Source: Agaribacillus aureus (GTDB lineage: Bacteria > Bacteroidota > Bacteroidia > Cytophagales > Cyclobacteriaceae). Taken from it: DNA of 64,000 bases. A model generated the notes under the pieces. That model had not been told where the DNA came from. It saw only the letters and a program-made list of their open reading frames with translations, and did no database searches. A program made the position numbers and the translations under genes. Location of the stretch: positions 248,001 to 312,000 of the forward strand of contig JAUJEB010000008.1 of the NCBI GenBank assembly GCA_030442055.1, read 5' to 3'. This document shows positions 24,838 through 31,888 of this stretch, in pieces. Each line of letters begins with the position of its first letter. Within the stretch, counting starts at the first letter, position 1.

Positions 24838-25695
24838 ATGATAATAGAACATCGTTCAATAGCGCTCTTTGATCATCCGCTCTTTACCTGGGTTACACTT
24901 CGAACCCCTACAGAGGAGCCGGTATCATTGCCTTCGGAAGCATGTTTTGCGTACATCATGGATGGGGACAACCAGTACCTGCTTGAAGAAGAGCATATCA
25001 AGGCAGAGCCGGGCAAAGTAATCCTTTCCCTGTGCGGGAATACGATGGCTCAAATGCTCCCCAGGCAACGCGAAGGTGATGGAATAGTAAGTTCTATCGT
25101 CGTTCATTTCCACCGTGAATTACTCCTGAAGGTTTATAAAAATACCAAGCCCCCCTACTGGCAGGAGCTGGAAAAGCCCGTTGTAAAATATATTGTGCAG
25201 GCCGCGGCTTCTGAATTGGTAAAACAATACTTTCAGGGTGTGGCCCACCTTTTTGATCATTTGGAGGCCGTTACAAATGAGATACTGGTGCTTAAGCTGA
25301 AGGAAATAATCCTGCTGCTGTTACAAACCAAAGAGTCTGAAAAGATCACGCAAATTATGCGAAGTCTTTTTTCAGAGCGCACATTTACCTTTAAAGAAAT
25401 AGTAGAAAGTAATATCTGTGAGCCACTGAGTCTTGAACACCTTGCTGCTTTGACCCATCATAGCCTGTCATCTTTTAAAAGAGAGTTTAAAAGAATATAT
25501 GATACTTCTCCGGGAGTTTATATCATGAATCGGCGAACCGAAAAAGTGGCAGACCTTTTAAAGCTATCAGATAAAACCATAAGCAGTATTGGATATGAAT
25601 GTGGTTTCAGCAGTCCAACCCATTTATCCCGCATCTTTAAGGCCAAATATGGCGTCACACCTTCCGAATTTCGTTTGAGCTTCTCAGATAAGTAA
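24838..25695 (+). CDS. AraC-family transcriptional regulator
   Basis: 285 residues. The N-terminal 170 residues form a cupin-like effector region of the type seen in ExsA/PchR-like regulators (LPSEACFAYIMDGDNQYLL). The C-terminal 100 residues hold both helix-turn-helices: LSLEHLAALTHHSLSSFKREF and ISSIGYECGFSSPTHLSRIF, followed by YGVTPSEFR. It lies 98 bases after the sigma-factor gene. The open reading frames downstream (HMA-like protein, MDR oxidoreductase) are candidate targets by position only. Confidence 0.9.
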   Translation: MIIEHRSIALFDHPLFTWVTLRTPTEEPVSLPSEACFAYIMDGDNQYLLEEEHIKAEPGKVILSLCGNTMAQMLPRQREGDGIVSSIVVHFHRELLLKVYKNTKPPYWQELEKPVVKYIVQAAASELVKQYFQGVAHLFDHLEAVTNEILVLKLKEIILLLLQTKESEKITQIMRSLFSERTFTFKEIVESNICEPLSLEHLAALTHHSLSSFKREFKRIYDTSPGVYIMNRRTEKVADLLKLSDKTISSIGYECGFSSPTHLSRIFKAKYGVTPSEFRLSFSDK

Positions 25696-25801
25696 TTGGG
25701 CTTTTTGAGAAATACCAGTATCGGGTTTTAGCGGACATTTGCATTAAACAATAGCGCATAGCAGCTTAGAAAGCTGTTTGTAAAATTCGAAGATTTTGGC
25801 G

Positions 25802-26014
25802 ATGAATATTCTAATTTTCAAAACGGACATTGATTGCGAACGGAGGTTTAATTATGTCAACTATTTATTCACAAATCATCCTCAGATATTTCAGTGGACC
25901 GTAGACAGTAAAGACGTTGACAAGGTTTTAAGAGTAGAATCCTCCGAAAATATAACAGAATCGGATGTGATACAACTTCTGCGTAGAATCGGCATCTACT
26001 GCGAAGAACTATAA
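25802..26014 (+). CDS. Small HMA-like (heavy-metal-associated fold) protein
   Basis: 70 residues from ATG 25802. The sequence MNILIFKTDIDCERRFNYV, then WTVDSKDVDKVLRVES, then IQLLRRIGIYCEEL follows the beta-alpha-beta-beta-alpha-beta order of HMA domains, but the metal-binding CxxC is absent. Only single Cys residues near the start and end are present. Similar short proteins are common in Bacteroidota and of unknown role. It stands 106 bases after the AraC gene and 35 bases before the MDR gene. Confidence 0.65.
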   Translation: MNILIFKTDIDCERRFNYVNYLFTNHPQIFQWTVDSKDVDKVLRVESSENITESDVIQLLRRIGIYCEEL

Positions 26015-26049
26015 CGTTTTAGCATCAAAAAATAATCATCAATTAAAAT

Positions 26050-27027
26050 ATGAAAGCAGTTATCTGCCCTGCGTATGGCCCTCCTGAAGTCCTGCAAATC
26101 ACGGAAGTAGAAAACCCTGTTCCTAAAGACAATGAAGTTCTCATCAGAATATATGCGACCACGGTAACAGCGGCAGATTTTAGAATGCGAAGCTTTACTA
26201 TTCCTACTTCCGTCAGACTACCGGTCAGATTCGCACTTGGGTTCAGAAAACCTAAAAAACCCATTTTAGGTATCGAGTTGGCCGGCGAAATTGAATCTGT
26301 TGGAAAAGCGGTCACAAGATTTAAGAATGGTGATCAGGTTTTTGCCGCCACACTGAAGGAGTTTGGCGCATACGCAGAATTCAAGTGCCTACCTGAAGAC
26401 GGGGCTATTGCCATAAAACCTGCTAACATTACCTATGAAGAGGCCGCCGCCCTGCCAATTGGTGCGCGAACAGCCCTTCACTATTTAAGAAAAGCTAATA
26501 TCAGGGAGGGACAAAAAGTACTTATTTACGGGGCATCCGGCAGTGTCGGTACTTACGCTGTACAACTTGCCAAACATTTCGGCGCTGAAGTAACAGGTGT
26601 TTGCAGCCGGGGGAATTTAGACTTGATAAAATCCCTGGGCGCTGACAAAGGGCTTGATTATAACGCTGAAGGTTTTAATCGGGAACTGGAGTTGTACGAC
26701 ATAATTTTTTTAGCCGTGGACAAATGGCCATTCTCAACCTGCCGTAAATACTTAAAAGCAGATGGAATTTATATAAATATTACAGAACCACTTCCTGGCC
26801 CGAGGATAATTTGGGCCTCCATCACAAGCCACAAGAAAATAATAATGGGAGAGGGCGCCCCTGAAACCGCAGAAGCTTTGATTTATTTAAAAGCGCTGGT
26901 GGAGGCGGGTAATCTAAAGCCCGTCATCGACAGGAGCTATTCCCTGGACCAAATAGTGGAGGCACATCGCTATGTCGATAAGGGACGCAAAAAAGGGAAT
27001 GTGGCGATAACAATCAATCATGAATGA
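26050..27027 (+). CDS. MDR-family NAD(P)H-dependent oxidoreductase (quinone oxidoreductase-like)
   Basis: 325 residues. The N-terminal GroES-like domain (PPEVLQITEVENPVPKDNEV, GIELAGEIESVG) is followed by the dinucleotide-binding motif YGASGSVGTYAVQLAKHFGA near residue 155-175. The structural and catalytic zinc Cys sets of alcohol dehydrogenases are absent, so it is of the zinc-free quinone reductase/enoyl reductase type. It probably reduces quinones or reactive carbonyls with NADPH. Its position after an AraC regulator suggests stress-related control, an inference. Confidence 0.9.
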   Translation: MKAVICPAYGPPEVLQITEVENPVPKDNEVLIRIYATTVTAADFRMRSFTIPTSVRLPVRFALGFRKPKKPILGIELAGEIESVGKAVTRFKNGDQVFAATLKEFGAYAEFKCLPEDGAIAIKPANITYEEAAALPIGARTALHYLRKANIREGQKVLIYGASGSVGTYAVQLAKHFGAEVTGVCSRGNLDLIKSLGADKGLDYNAEGFNRELELYDIIFLAVDKWPFSTCRKYLKADGIYINITEPLPGPRIIWASITSHKKIIMGEGAPETAEALIYLKALVEAGNLKPVIDRSYSLDQIVEAHRYVDKGRKKGNVAITINHE

Positions 27028-27221
27028 CGCCAGGGAAATGACGGGAAGTGAATTGGTTAGATCAGGGCTTACAAACCAATAATCTTCATTGGCTAAGAGA
27101 TAAATAGCTTAGCTTTATTCTATTACAACTTTTCGACCCCTTTTTGACTTTGTCAGGAGGCTTCTGTCACACTCATTAATTTAATGTGTCCAACCATCAA
27201 ACAAATTAAATATTTTAAAAA

Positions 27222-27632
27222 ATGAGTGAGAAAAATTTTGATGTACAAAGCATTGCCATCAATGCCAACCCCGATCAGGTATTTGAATTTATCGCGGAAC
27301 CCACCAACGTTCCGAAATGGGCCATTGGTTTTTCTGCGGTGGATGGTGAAACTGCCATGATGGAGACACCCAACGGAAAAATGAAGATCGGTATGAAAAT
27401 GTATGCTAATTCGGAGCTTCGAACGGTTGATACCGTAATGACCATGCCGGATGGAAGTATTGGCAAGGCCTTTTCCAGGATTACCGAAAATGACAATGGC
27501 GAATCGGCTGTATTTACTTTTGTTTTAATGGCCCCGCCGGTTCCGCTGGAGGAGATGGAGGGCACCCTGGAAGAACAAAAGAAGCAATTGAAGGAAGAAT
27601 TGCAATTGCTAAAGAAAATCATAGAGAATTAG
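27222..27632 (+). CDS. SRPBCC-family (START-like) protein
   Basis: 136 residues with the helix-grip layout of small SRPBCC proteins: VQSIAINANPDQVFEFIAEP at the start, KWAIGFSAV, a central beta sheet (KIGMKMYANSELRTVDTVMT), and a long C-terminal helix (LEEQKKQLKEELQLLKKII). These proteins bind hydrophobic ligands or act on them; no specific activity can be named. It is 4 bases before the DUF1761 gene, clearly one operon. The 194-base gap before it has no recognised promoter. Confidence 0.82.
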   Translation: MSEKNFDVQSIAINANPDQVFEFIAEPTNVPKWAIGFSAVDGETAMMETPNGKMKIGMKMYANSELRTVDTVMTMPDGSIGKAFSRITENDNGESAVFTFVLMAPPVPLEEMEGTLEEQKKQLKEELQLLKKIIEN

Positions 27633-27636
27633 CCTG

Positions 27637-28038
27637 ATGAAAAATTCAATTCCTATAAAACACGGAGCGGTTATTACGGCAGGCCTCATTAATTTTGCGT
27701 TAGCATTTATATGGTACGGACCTTTATTTGGAGAGGCCTGGTCCAAAGGGGCGGAGGTTGTGGACGCTAAAACCCCACCGCTTTGGGCAACAATCACCAG
27801 CTTTGTGATTGGCCTGATATCGTGTTATGGCATCGCTTTTTTGCTGAAGTGGACCCATCAGACGGGCTGGAACAATGGCATAAAATTAGGCCTTTTTGTG
27901 TCGGTGGTTTTTCTATTGCAGGTTGTAATTGGTCCATGGCTATTTGCCGGTAGATGGCTGTTATTTGTAGTAAATATGCCTTATTTCGCCATAACAGTCA
28001 TCATAGCAGGTGCCATAATTGGAGCCTACCAAAAATGA
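27637..28038 (+). CDS. DUF1761 membrane protein
   Basis: 133 residues with four hydrophobic segments. The motif FALAFIWYGPLFGEAWSKG in the first helix and loop is characteristic of DUF1761, whose function is unknown. It follows the SRPBCC gene after 4 bases and precedes an ECF sigma factor gene by 65 bases. In other Bacteroidota, genes of these families are often grouped with sigma factors and DGPF proteins, as they are in this window. Confidence 0.85.
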   Translation: MKNSIPIKHGAVITAGLINFALAFIWYGPLFGEAWSKGAEVVDAKTPPLWATITSFVIGLISCYGIAFLLKWTHQTGWNNGIKLGLFVSVVFLLQVVIGPWLFAGRWLLFVVNMPYFAITVIIAGAIIGAYQK

Positions 28039-28103
28039 ATTTTATAGATTAACATGGCACCGCGTTTAAAGTGGTGTCATGCTATTTAAGTAACCGAAAG
28101 CAA

Positions 28104-28964
28104 ATGATGCATAAGGGAAATTCTGAGATAGATGATAAAACGCTTGTCCGTCAAAGTCTTGCCGGCGATAAAACAGCTTTGGAAAACCTGATAAAGAAAC
28201 ACCAGACCTGGATATACAACGTAGCTGTTAATCTTACCGGGAGTTCTGAAGATGCACTTGATCTAATGCAGGAAACCTTGATAAAGGTAATTACTAACCT
28301 CAGCAAATTTGAACATAAAAGTGCGTTTAGAACGTGGGTGTATCGTATTGTTAAAAATCAATTCTTAAATACAAGACGACAAAAAGCCTATCAACAAACG
28401 CTTTCATGGGAAGAATTCGGATCAGGGCTTGAGGCGATACCCAACGAAGAGCTTTCCGATACATTGTTAAATAAAGATCTGATTGTAAAAGAGGCCAAAT
28501 TAAGTTGTATGAAAGGGATGTTACTTTGCTTCACACCTGAACAACGGCTGGTGTATGTGTTGGGAGAATTGTTTGAGGTGCCCGATGCCATAGCGAGTAA
28601 GGTGATGAACATTACCAGGGCTAATTTTAGAAAAAGACTCAGCCGGGCGCGACAACAATTATATAGTTTTATGAATAGCAAGTGCGGATTGATTAATACG
28701 CAAAACCCCTGCAGATGCGCAAGAAAAACGAAAGGCTTTATAAAAAAAGGTTACGTCGATCCTGAGAATTTGCAATTTCAGGTCAAAACAATTGCAAAAA
28801 TTAATCAGGTAATCGACGGCAAATTGGATACCTATGAAAATGAAGGATATAAAGCCTATCGGCAACTGTTTCAGGAGCATAATTATCAAGAACCGGAAAA
28901 TAAATTAGATTCACTCAAAAAACTATTGAACTCCGATTTAGTAAAGAAAATTTTTGAGTTATAA
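28104..28964 (+). CDS. ECF RNA polymerase sigma factor with Cys-rich C-terminal extension
   Basis: 286 residues from ATG 28104 (a GTG at 28071 is in frame but lies before the conserved part). Region 2: EDALDLMQETLIKVITNLSKF and RTWVYRIVKNQFLNTRR. Region 4: PEQRLVYVLGELFEVPDAIASKVMNIT in pieces. After residue 190 comes a tail with CGLINTQNPCRCARKTKGFI, a C-x8-C-x-C cluster that may bind zinc or sense redox state, then a helical end. The region-4 helix deviates from the usual HTH (no clear WxEI pattern). It may control the upstream SRPBCC/DUF1761 genes. No anti-sigma gene adjoins it. Confidence 0.83.
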   Translation: MMHKGNSEIDDKTLVRQSLAGDKTALENLIKKHQTWIYNVAVNLTGSSEDALDLMQETLIKVITNLSKFEHKSAFRTWVYRIVKNQFLNTRRQKAYQQTLSWEEFGSGLEAIPNEELSDTLLNKDLIVKEAKLSCMKGMLLCFTPEQRLVYVLGELFEVPDAIASKVMNITRANFRKRLSRARQQLYSFMNSKCGLINTQNPCRCARKTKGFIKKGYVDPENLQFQVKTIAKINQVIDGKLDTYENEGYKAYRQLFQEHNYQEPENKLDSLKKLLNSDLVKKIFEL

Positions 28965-28984
28965 AACCGTATCCAGCCATGGCG

Positions 28985-29923
28985 TTATTTCAGATATTTA
29001 AAAGCCAGTAAATATCCCCGGCTTCCACCACCTTCACTGGCGATAAACAGGTCTCCGTTTGGTGCAAAACAGATGCCTTCCGGTTGCCTGAAGGTTTTTG
29101 GGTTAAGTATGGCCAGGTCTTCCACTTTTCCTTTTTCATTCAAAATAATCAGCATTTTACCAACGGAATTAAGCAAGTAGATTTTATTGGTTTTGGGATG
29201 GACCGCTATGCCCGAAGGTTTAAAATCAGGCGACTTTTTGATTTTATAGTTATCAGGATGATCAACGATGAACTTAGTAATATCGCTGCGTTTAATGGTA
29301 ATGAAAGGTTTTTCCTCAAATTTTTTTTCATCCAGGTTATAGGCGTAAATGGCTTTTCCCTTGCGCTTTTTTTTGTTAATACCGGCCTCTTCTTTACAGG
29401 CTATTAGTAATTGCCTGGAAGTTGGCAAGTATCCAAGCCCCTCCACATCGTTTTTATCGCTTAGCGGTGTGTCGATAATCGCTGATTTAACTTTTTGCGT
29501 ATTGGCAGCTGTAGTATCAAAGCTGTATATCTTTCCATTATTCTCAACGACATAGACTTTTCCATCGACCAGTTCGATGCCTTCGTAATCACCACTTTGG
29601 GCGAATTTTATACTGTATTGAATTTTTTCGTTGCCTAAATCATAAAAATAAGCCCTTCCTAATTCATCCTGTACGCATGCAAGTATGCTGTCTTTCACAT
29701 AGGATAATCCGGATATCTCTTCCAGGTCAAAGTGCAGCTTGATTTTTTTATTGGGGTTTTCCAGGTCATAACCCAGTCGCTGTGCCTGCTTCAAAACGAA
29801 TTCAGGATCGGGTTTTTCCTCCTTTATCATATTGCAGCCGGTCTGACAGGCCAGGAACAATGCTACAATTGTCAACAGTTTTAATCGCTGATTTGGCAGA
29901 TTGGCTAAGGCTATTATACACAT
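28985..29923 (-). CDS. SdiA-regulated-domain lipoprotein (beta-propeller)
   Basis: 312 residues from ATG 29923; a TTG at 29968 is in frame but would extend the signal. The signal ends with QTGC, giving a lipoprotein with Cys30. The body has propeller repeats: EISGLSYVKDSILACVQDE, GDYEGIELVDGKVYVVEN, NDVEGLGYLPTSRQLLIACK, PEGICFAPNGDLFIASEGG. This is the SdiA-regulated/phytase-like propeller type, similar in layout to the protein at 19595-20557. Function unknown. It is convergent with the sigma-factor gene, 20 bases apart. Confidence 0.82.
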   Translation of the reverse strand: MCIIALANLPNQRLKLLTIVALFLACQTGCNMIKEEKPDPEFVLKQAQRLGYDLENPNKKIKLHFDLEEISGLSYVKDSILACVQDELGRAYFYDLGNEKIQYSIKFAQSGDYEGIELVDGKVYVVENNGKIYSFDTTAANTQKVKSAIIDTPLSDKNDVEGLGYLPTSRQLLIACKEEAGINKKKRKGKAIYAYNLDEKKFEEKPFITIKRSDITKFIVDHPDNYKIKKSPDFKPSGIAVHPKTNKIYLLNSVGKMLIILNEKGKVEDLAILNPKTFRQPEGICFAPNGDLFIASEGGGSRGYLLAFKYLK

Positions 29924-30138
29924 TTCGGTAAGATGATTTAAAGTACAAGCGTCATTAAAAATAGTCAATTAGCGCATATTCAGGTGTTATATTAACAACA
30001 ATCTGATGCTTTTTAATGTTATTTCCATAGGGAAATTTATTGCCTCAAAAATATGATCTTCCAAAAGAATAATTTACATTAGTTGATGAAATGAACTGCC
30101 AAAAGCTGAAGTTTCGGGAAAATAAGTCGAATTGATCC

Positions 30139-31359
30139 ATGATTGTTGCAGAAGAGACAGCACTAATTAAAAATACCAGAGAGTATGCGGAGAGCATTTT
30201 AGAAAAGGAAATGCCGAGCCATATGTGCTACCATGATACGCAGCACACCAGGGATGTGGTTTCTGCCTGTTATGAAATTGCCAAGGCTATTAACCTTCCC
30301 GAAGAGCAGATTGAAACCGTTTTGTTGGCCGCATGGCTTCATGATACGGGGTATTACAATGGGAAATCAGATCATCATGAAGAGGAAAGCATCAACGTGG
30401 CCAGGGAATTTCTTGCCAAGGAAAATGTGGATCCTGAAAGAATTGAGCAGGTTGTAGGGGTCATAGCGGCTACTAAAATGCCACAGCAACCTACTAATAT
30501 TATGGAGGAAGTCATCTGTGACGCCGACCTTTATCACCTGGCTTCCGACAACTACTTTCTGAAATCGGAGCAGCTAAAGAAAGAAATGGTTAAAACCAAG
30601 GGGATTGCCGATGACGACGTGGAATGGTATGAAATGAATGTAGCCTTCTTCCAGGAACACAGTTATTTTACAGCCTATGGAAAAGAGGTCTTGAAGGAAA
30701 GAAAAGCGCAGAATCTGAAAAAGATCAAATCGAAGCTAAAAGAATTAAAATCTGATAAAAAATACCTCAAAAACCTGGAAAAGGAGGTAAGAAAATTAAG
30801 GGCAAAATTTAGCGAGGAGGCGCAAAGACCGGTTCGTGGTATAGAAACCATGTTTCGCGTTACATCCAAAAATCACTTAACACTAAGCGGGATGGCCGAT
30901 AACAAGGCCAACATTATGATTTCAATTAACTCGATCATTTTGTCTATATTAATGACGGTGCTCACCCGTAAGTTTGACGATTTCCCTAATCTGATCATCC
31001 CATCCCTGATACTAACCATTACCAGTCTTTTAACCATAGTTTTTGCCGTATTGGCTACCCGCCCTAATGTTTCTACCGGGAAGTTTACCTCTGATGACAT
31101 CTTAAACAAGCGAACCAATCTGCTGTTCTTCGGAAATTTTCATAGTATGGATCTGGGCGATTATGAATGGGGCATGAAGGAAATGATGAAGGATAAGGAA
31201 TACCTGTACAGTAGTTTAATAAGAGACATCTACTTTTTGGGTATCGTATTGGGAAGGAAATACAAGCTATTAAGGATGTCTTATACGATCTTTATGTATG
31301 GTTTTGTCATTGCCATTATCAGCTTTCTCGCCGCATCTTTTTTCATCAAACCAGCGTAA
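30139..31359 (+). CDS. HD-domain phosphohydrolase fused to Pycsar-effector-like membrane domain (PycTM-like)
   Basis: 406 residues. Residues 20-190 are an HD domain: HDTQHTRD with His32/His36, WLHDTGYY with His68-Asp69, and a later Asp in CDAD (128/130), a full set of metal ligands. A charged helix (190-230) leads to residues 231-406. There FRVTSKNHLTLSGMADNKAN and two close hydrophobic helices (257-276, 285-307) plus a last one (384-402) match the layout of Pycsar effector (PycTM) proteins, which damage the membrane on binding cCMP or cUMP. No pyrimidine cyclase gene is near. The HD part may degrade the signal nucleotide or sense it. Family match of the membrane part is by pattern memory. 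Confidence 0.78.
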   Translation: MIVAEETALIKNTREYAESILEKEMPSHMCYHDTQHTRDVVSACYEIAKAINLPEEQIETVLLAAWLHDTGYYNGKSDHHEEESINVAREFLAKENVDPERIEQVVGVIAATKMPQQPTNIMEEVICDADLYHLASDNYFLKSEQLKKEMVKTKGIADDDVEWYEMNVAFFQEHSYFTAYGKEVLKERKAQNLKKIKSKLKELKSDKKYLKNLEKEVRKLRAKFSEEAQRPVRGIETMFRVTSKNHLTLSGMADNKANIMISINSIILSILMTVLTRKFDDFPNLIIPSLILTITSLLTIVFAVLATRPNVSTGKFTSDDILNKRTNLLFFGNFHSMDLGDYEWGMKEMMKDKEYLYSSLIRDIYFLGIVLGRKYKLLRMSYTIFMYGFVIAIISFLAASFFIKPA

Positions 31360-31888
31360 ACCTAAATCATTAAATAAGTGTAGTGCTACAAATTTCAGTG
31401 AAGAAATTGGGTAGTGATATTTAAAAAATCTAATATTATTTCAGGCCTTGCCTTTTTCGGCGATTCTATTCTTAAAATAGTTATAATCCCGGCGATAAGA
31501 CCGTTTTTTTAGCCGGATTCTGTTACAAAACAAAAATAGATCTATTCATGGAATAGCCCATTTTTTTAGCGGGATTTATAGAAAAAATTGCTTTATTTGT
31601 AGATTGTTCAGAGGTGATGGAGAATTGAAATCCAGGAGTAGCGCAAAGCAATTCGTAGGCGATGTGAGCAATTAATTAAATCAATTTCCTTTGAAAGGTC
31701 GTTATTTATTGTTATTATTCAAGTTAATAATTGGATAAAATCCCGAAATTCTGAGGTGATTTAAATCTTTTTTACTCACAATCGATTGATTTTAAGTCTT
31801 TTAGTATATTTATTTTAAATATATTCTTAAATATGTCTTCGAGGCCTTTAGCCAAATTAAATCTTGAACTATCCCAGGTACCTGTATC
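31360..31888. other. 529-base intergenic region with repeats and palindromes
   Basis: No open frame with coding character is seen. The stretch is AT-rich. Between 31501 and 31576 two imperfect 19-base direct repeats flank overlapping palindromes (listed separately). The final 80 bases before the histidine-kinase start (TTTAAGTCTTTTAGTATATT and on) are strongly AT-rich and probably hold its promoter, but no TAnnTTTG box is found. No RNA gene recognised. Confidence 0.5.
31501..31576. repeat. Imperfect 19-base direct repeats flanking palindromes
   Basis: Copy 1 at 31501-31519 (CCGTTTTTTTAGCCGGATT) and copy 2 at 31558-31576 (CCATTTTTTTAGCGGGATT) match at 17 of 19 positions, 57 bases apart. Between them lie the perfect palindrome AATAGATCTATT (31535-31546) and the overlapping inverted repeat CTATTC-ATG-GAATAG (31542-31556). 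Function unknown. Confidence 0.45.

Noticed and set aside
27052-27080. ATTGGTT...AACCAAT inverted repeat after the MDR gene as a terminator
   Set aside because: The 15-base loop is long and no T run follows, so it is not a convincing terminator.
29969-31888. Complete Pycsar defence locus around the HD-PycTM-like gene
   Set aside because: No cyclase gene is found within several kilobases on either side.
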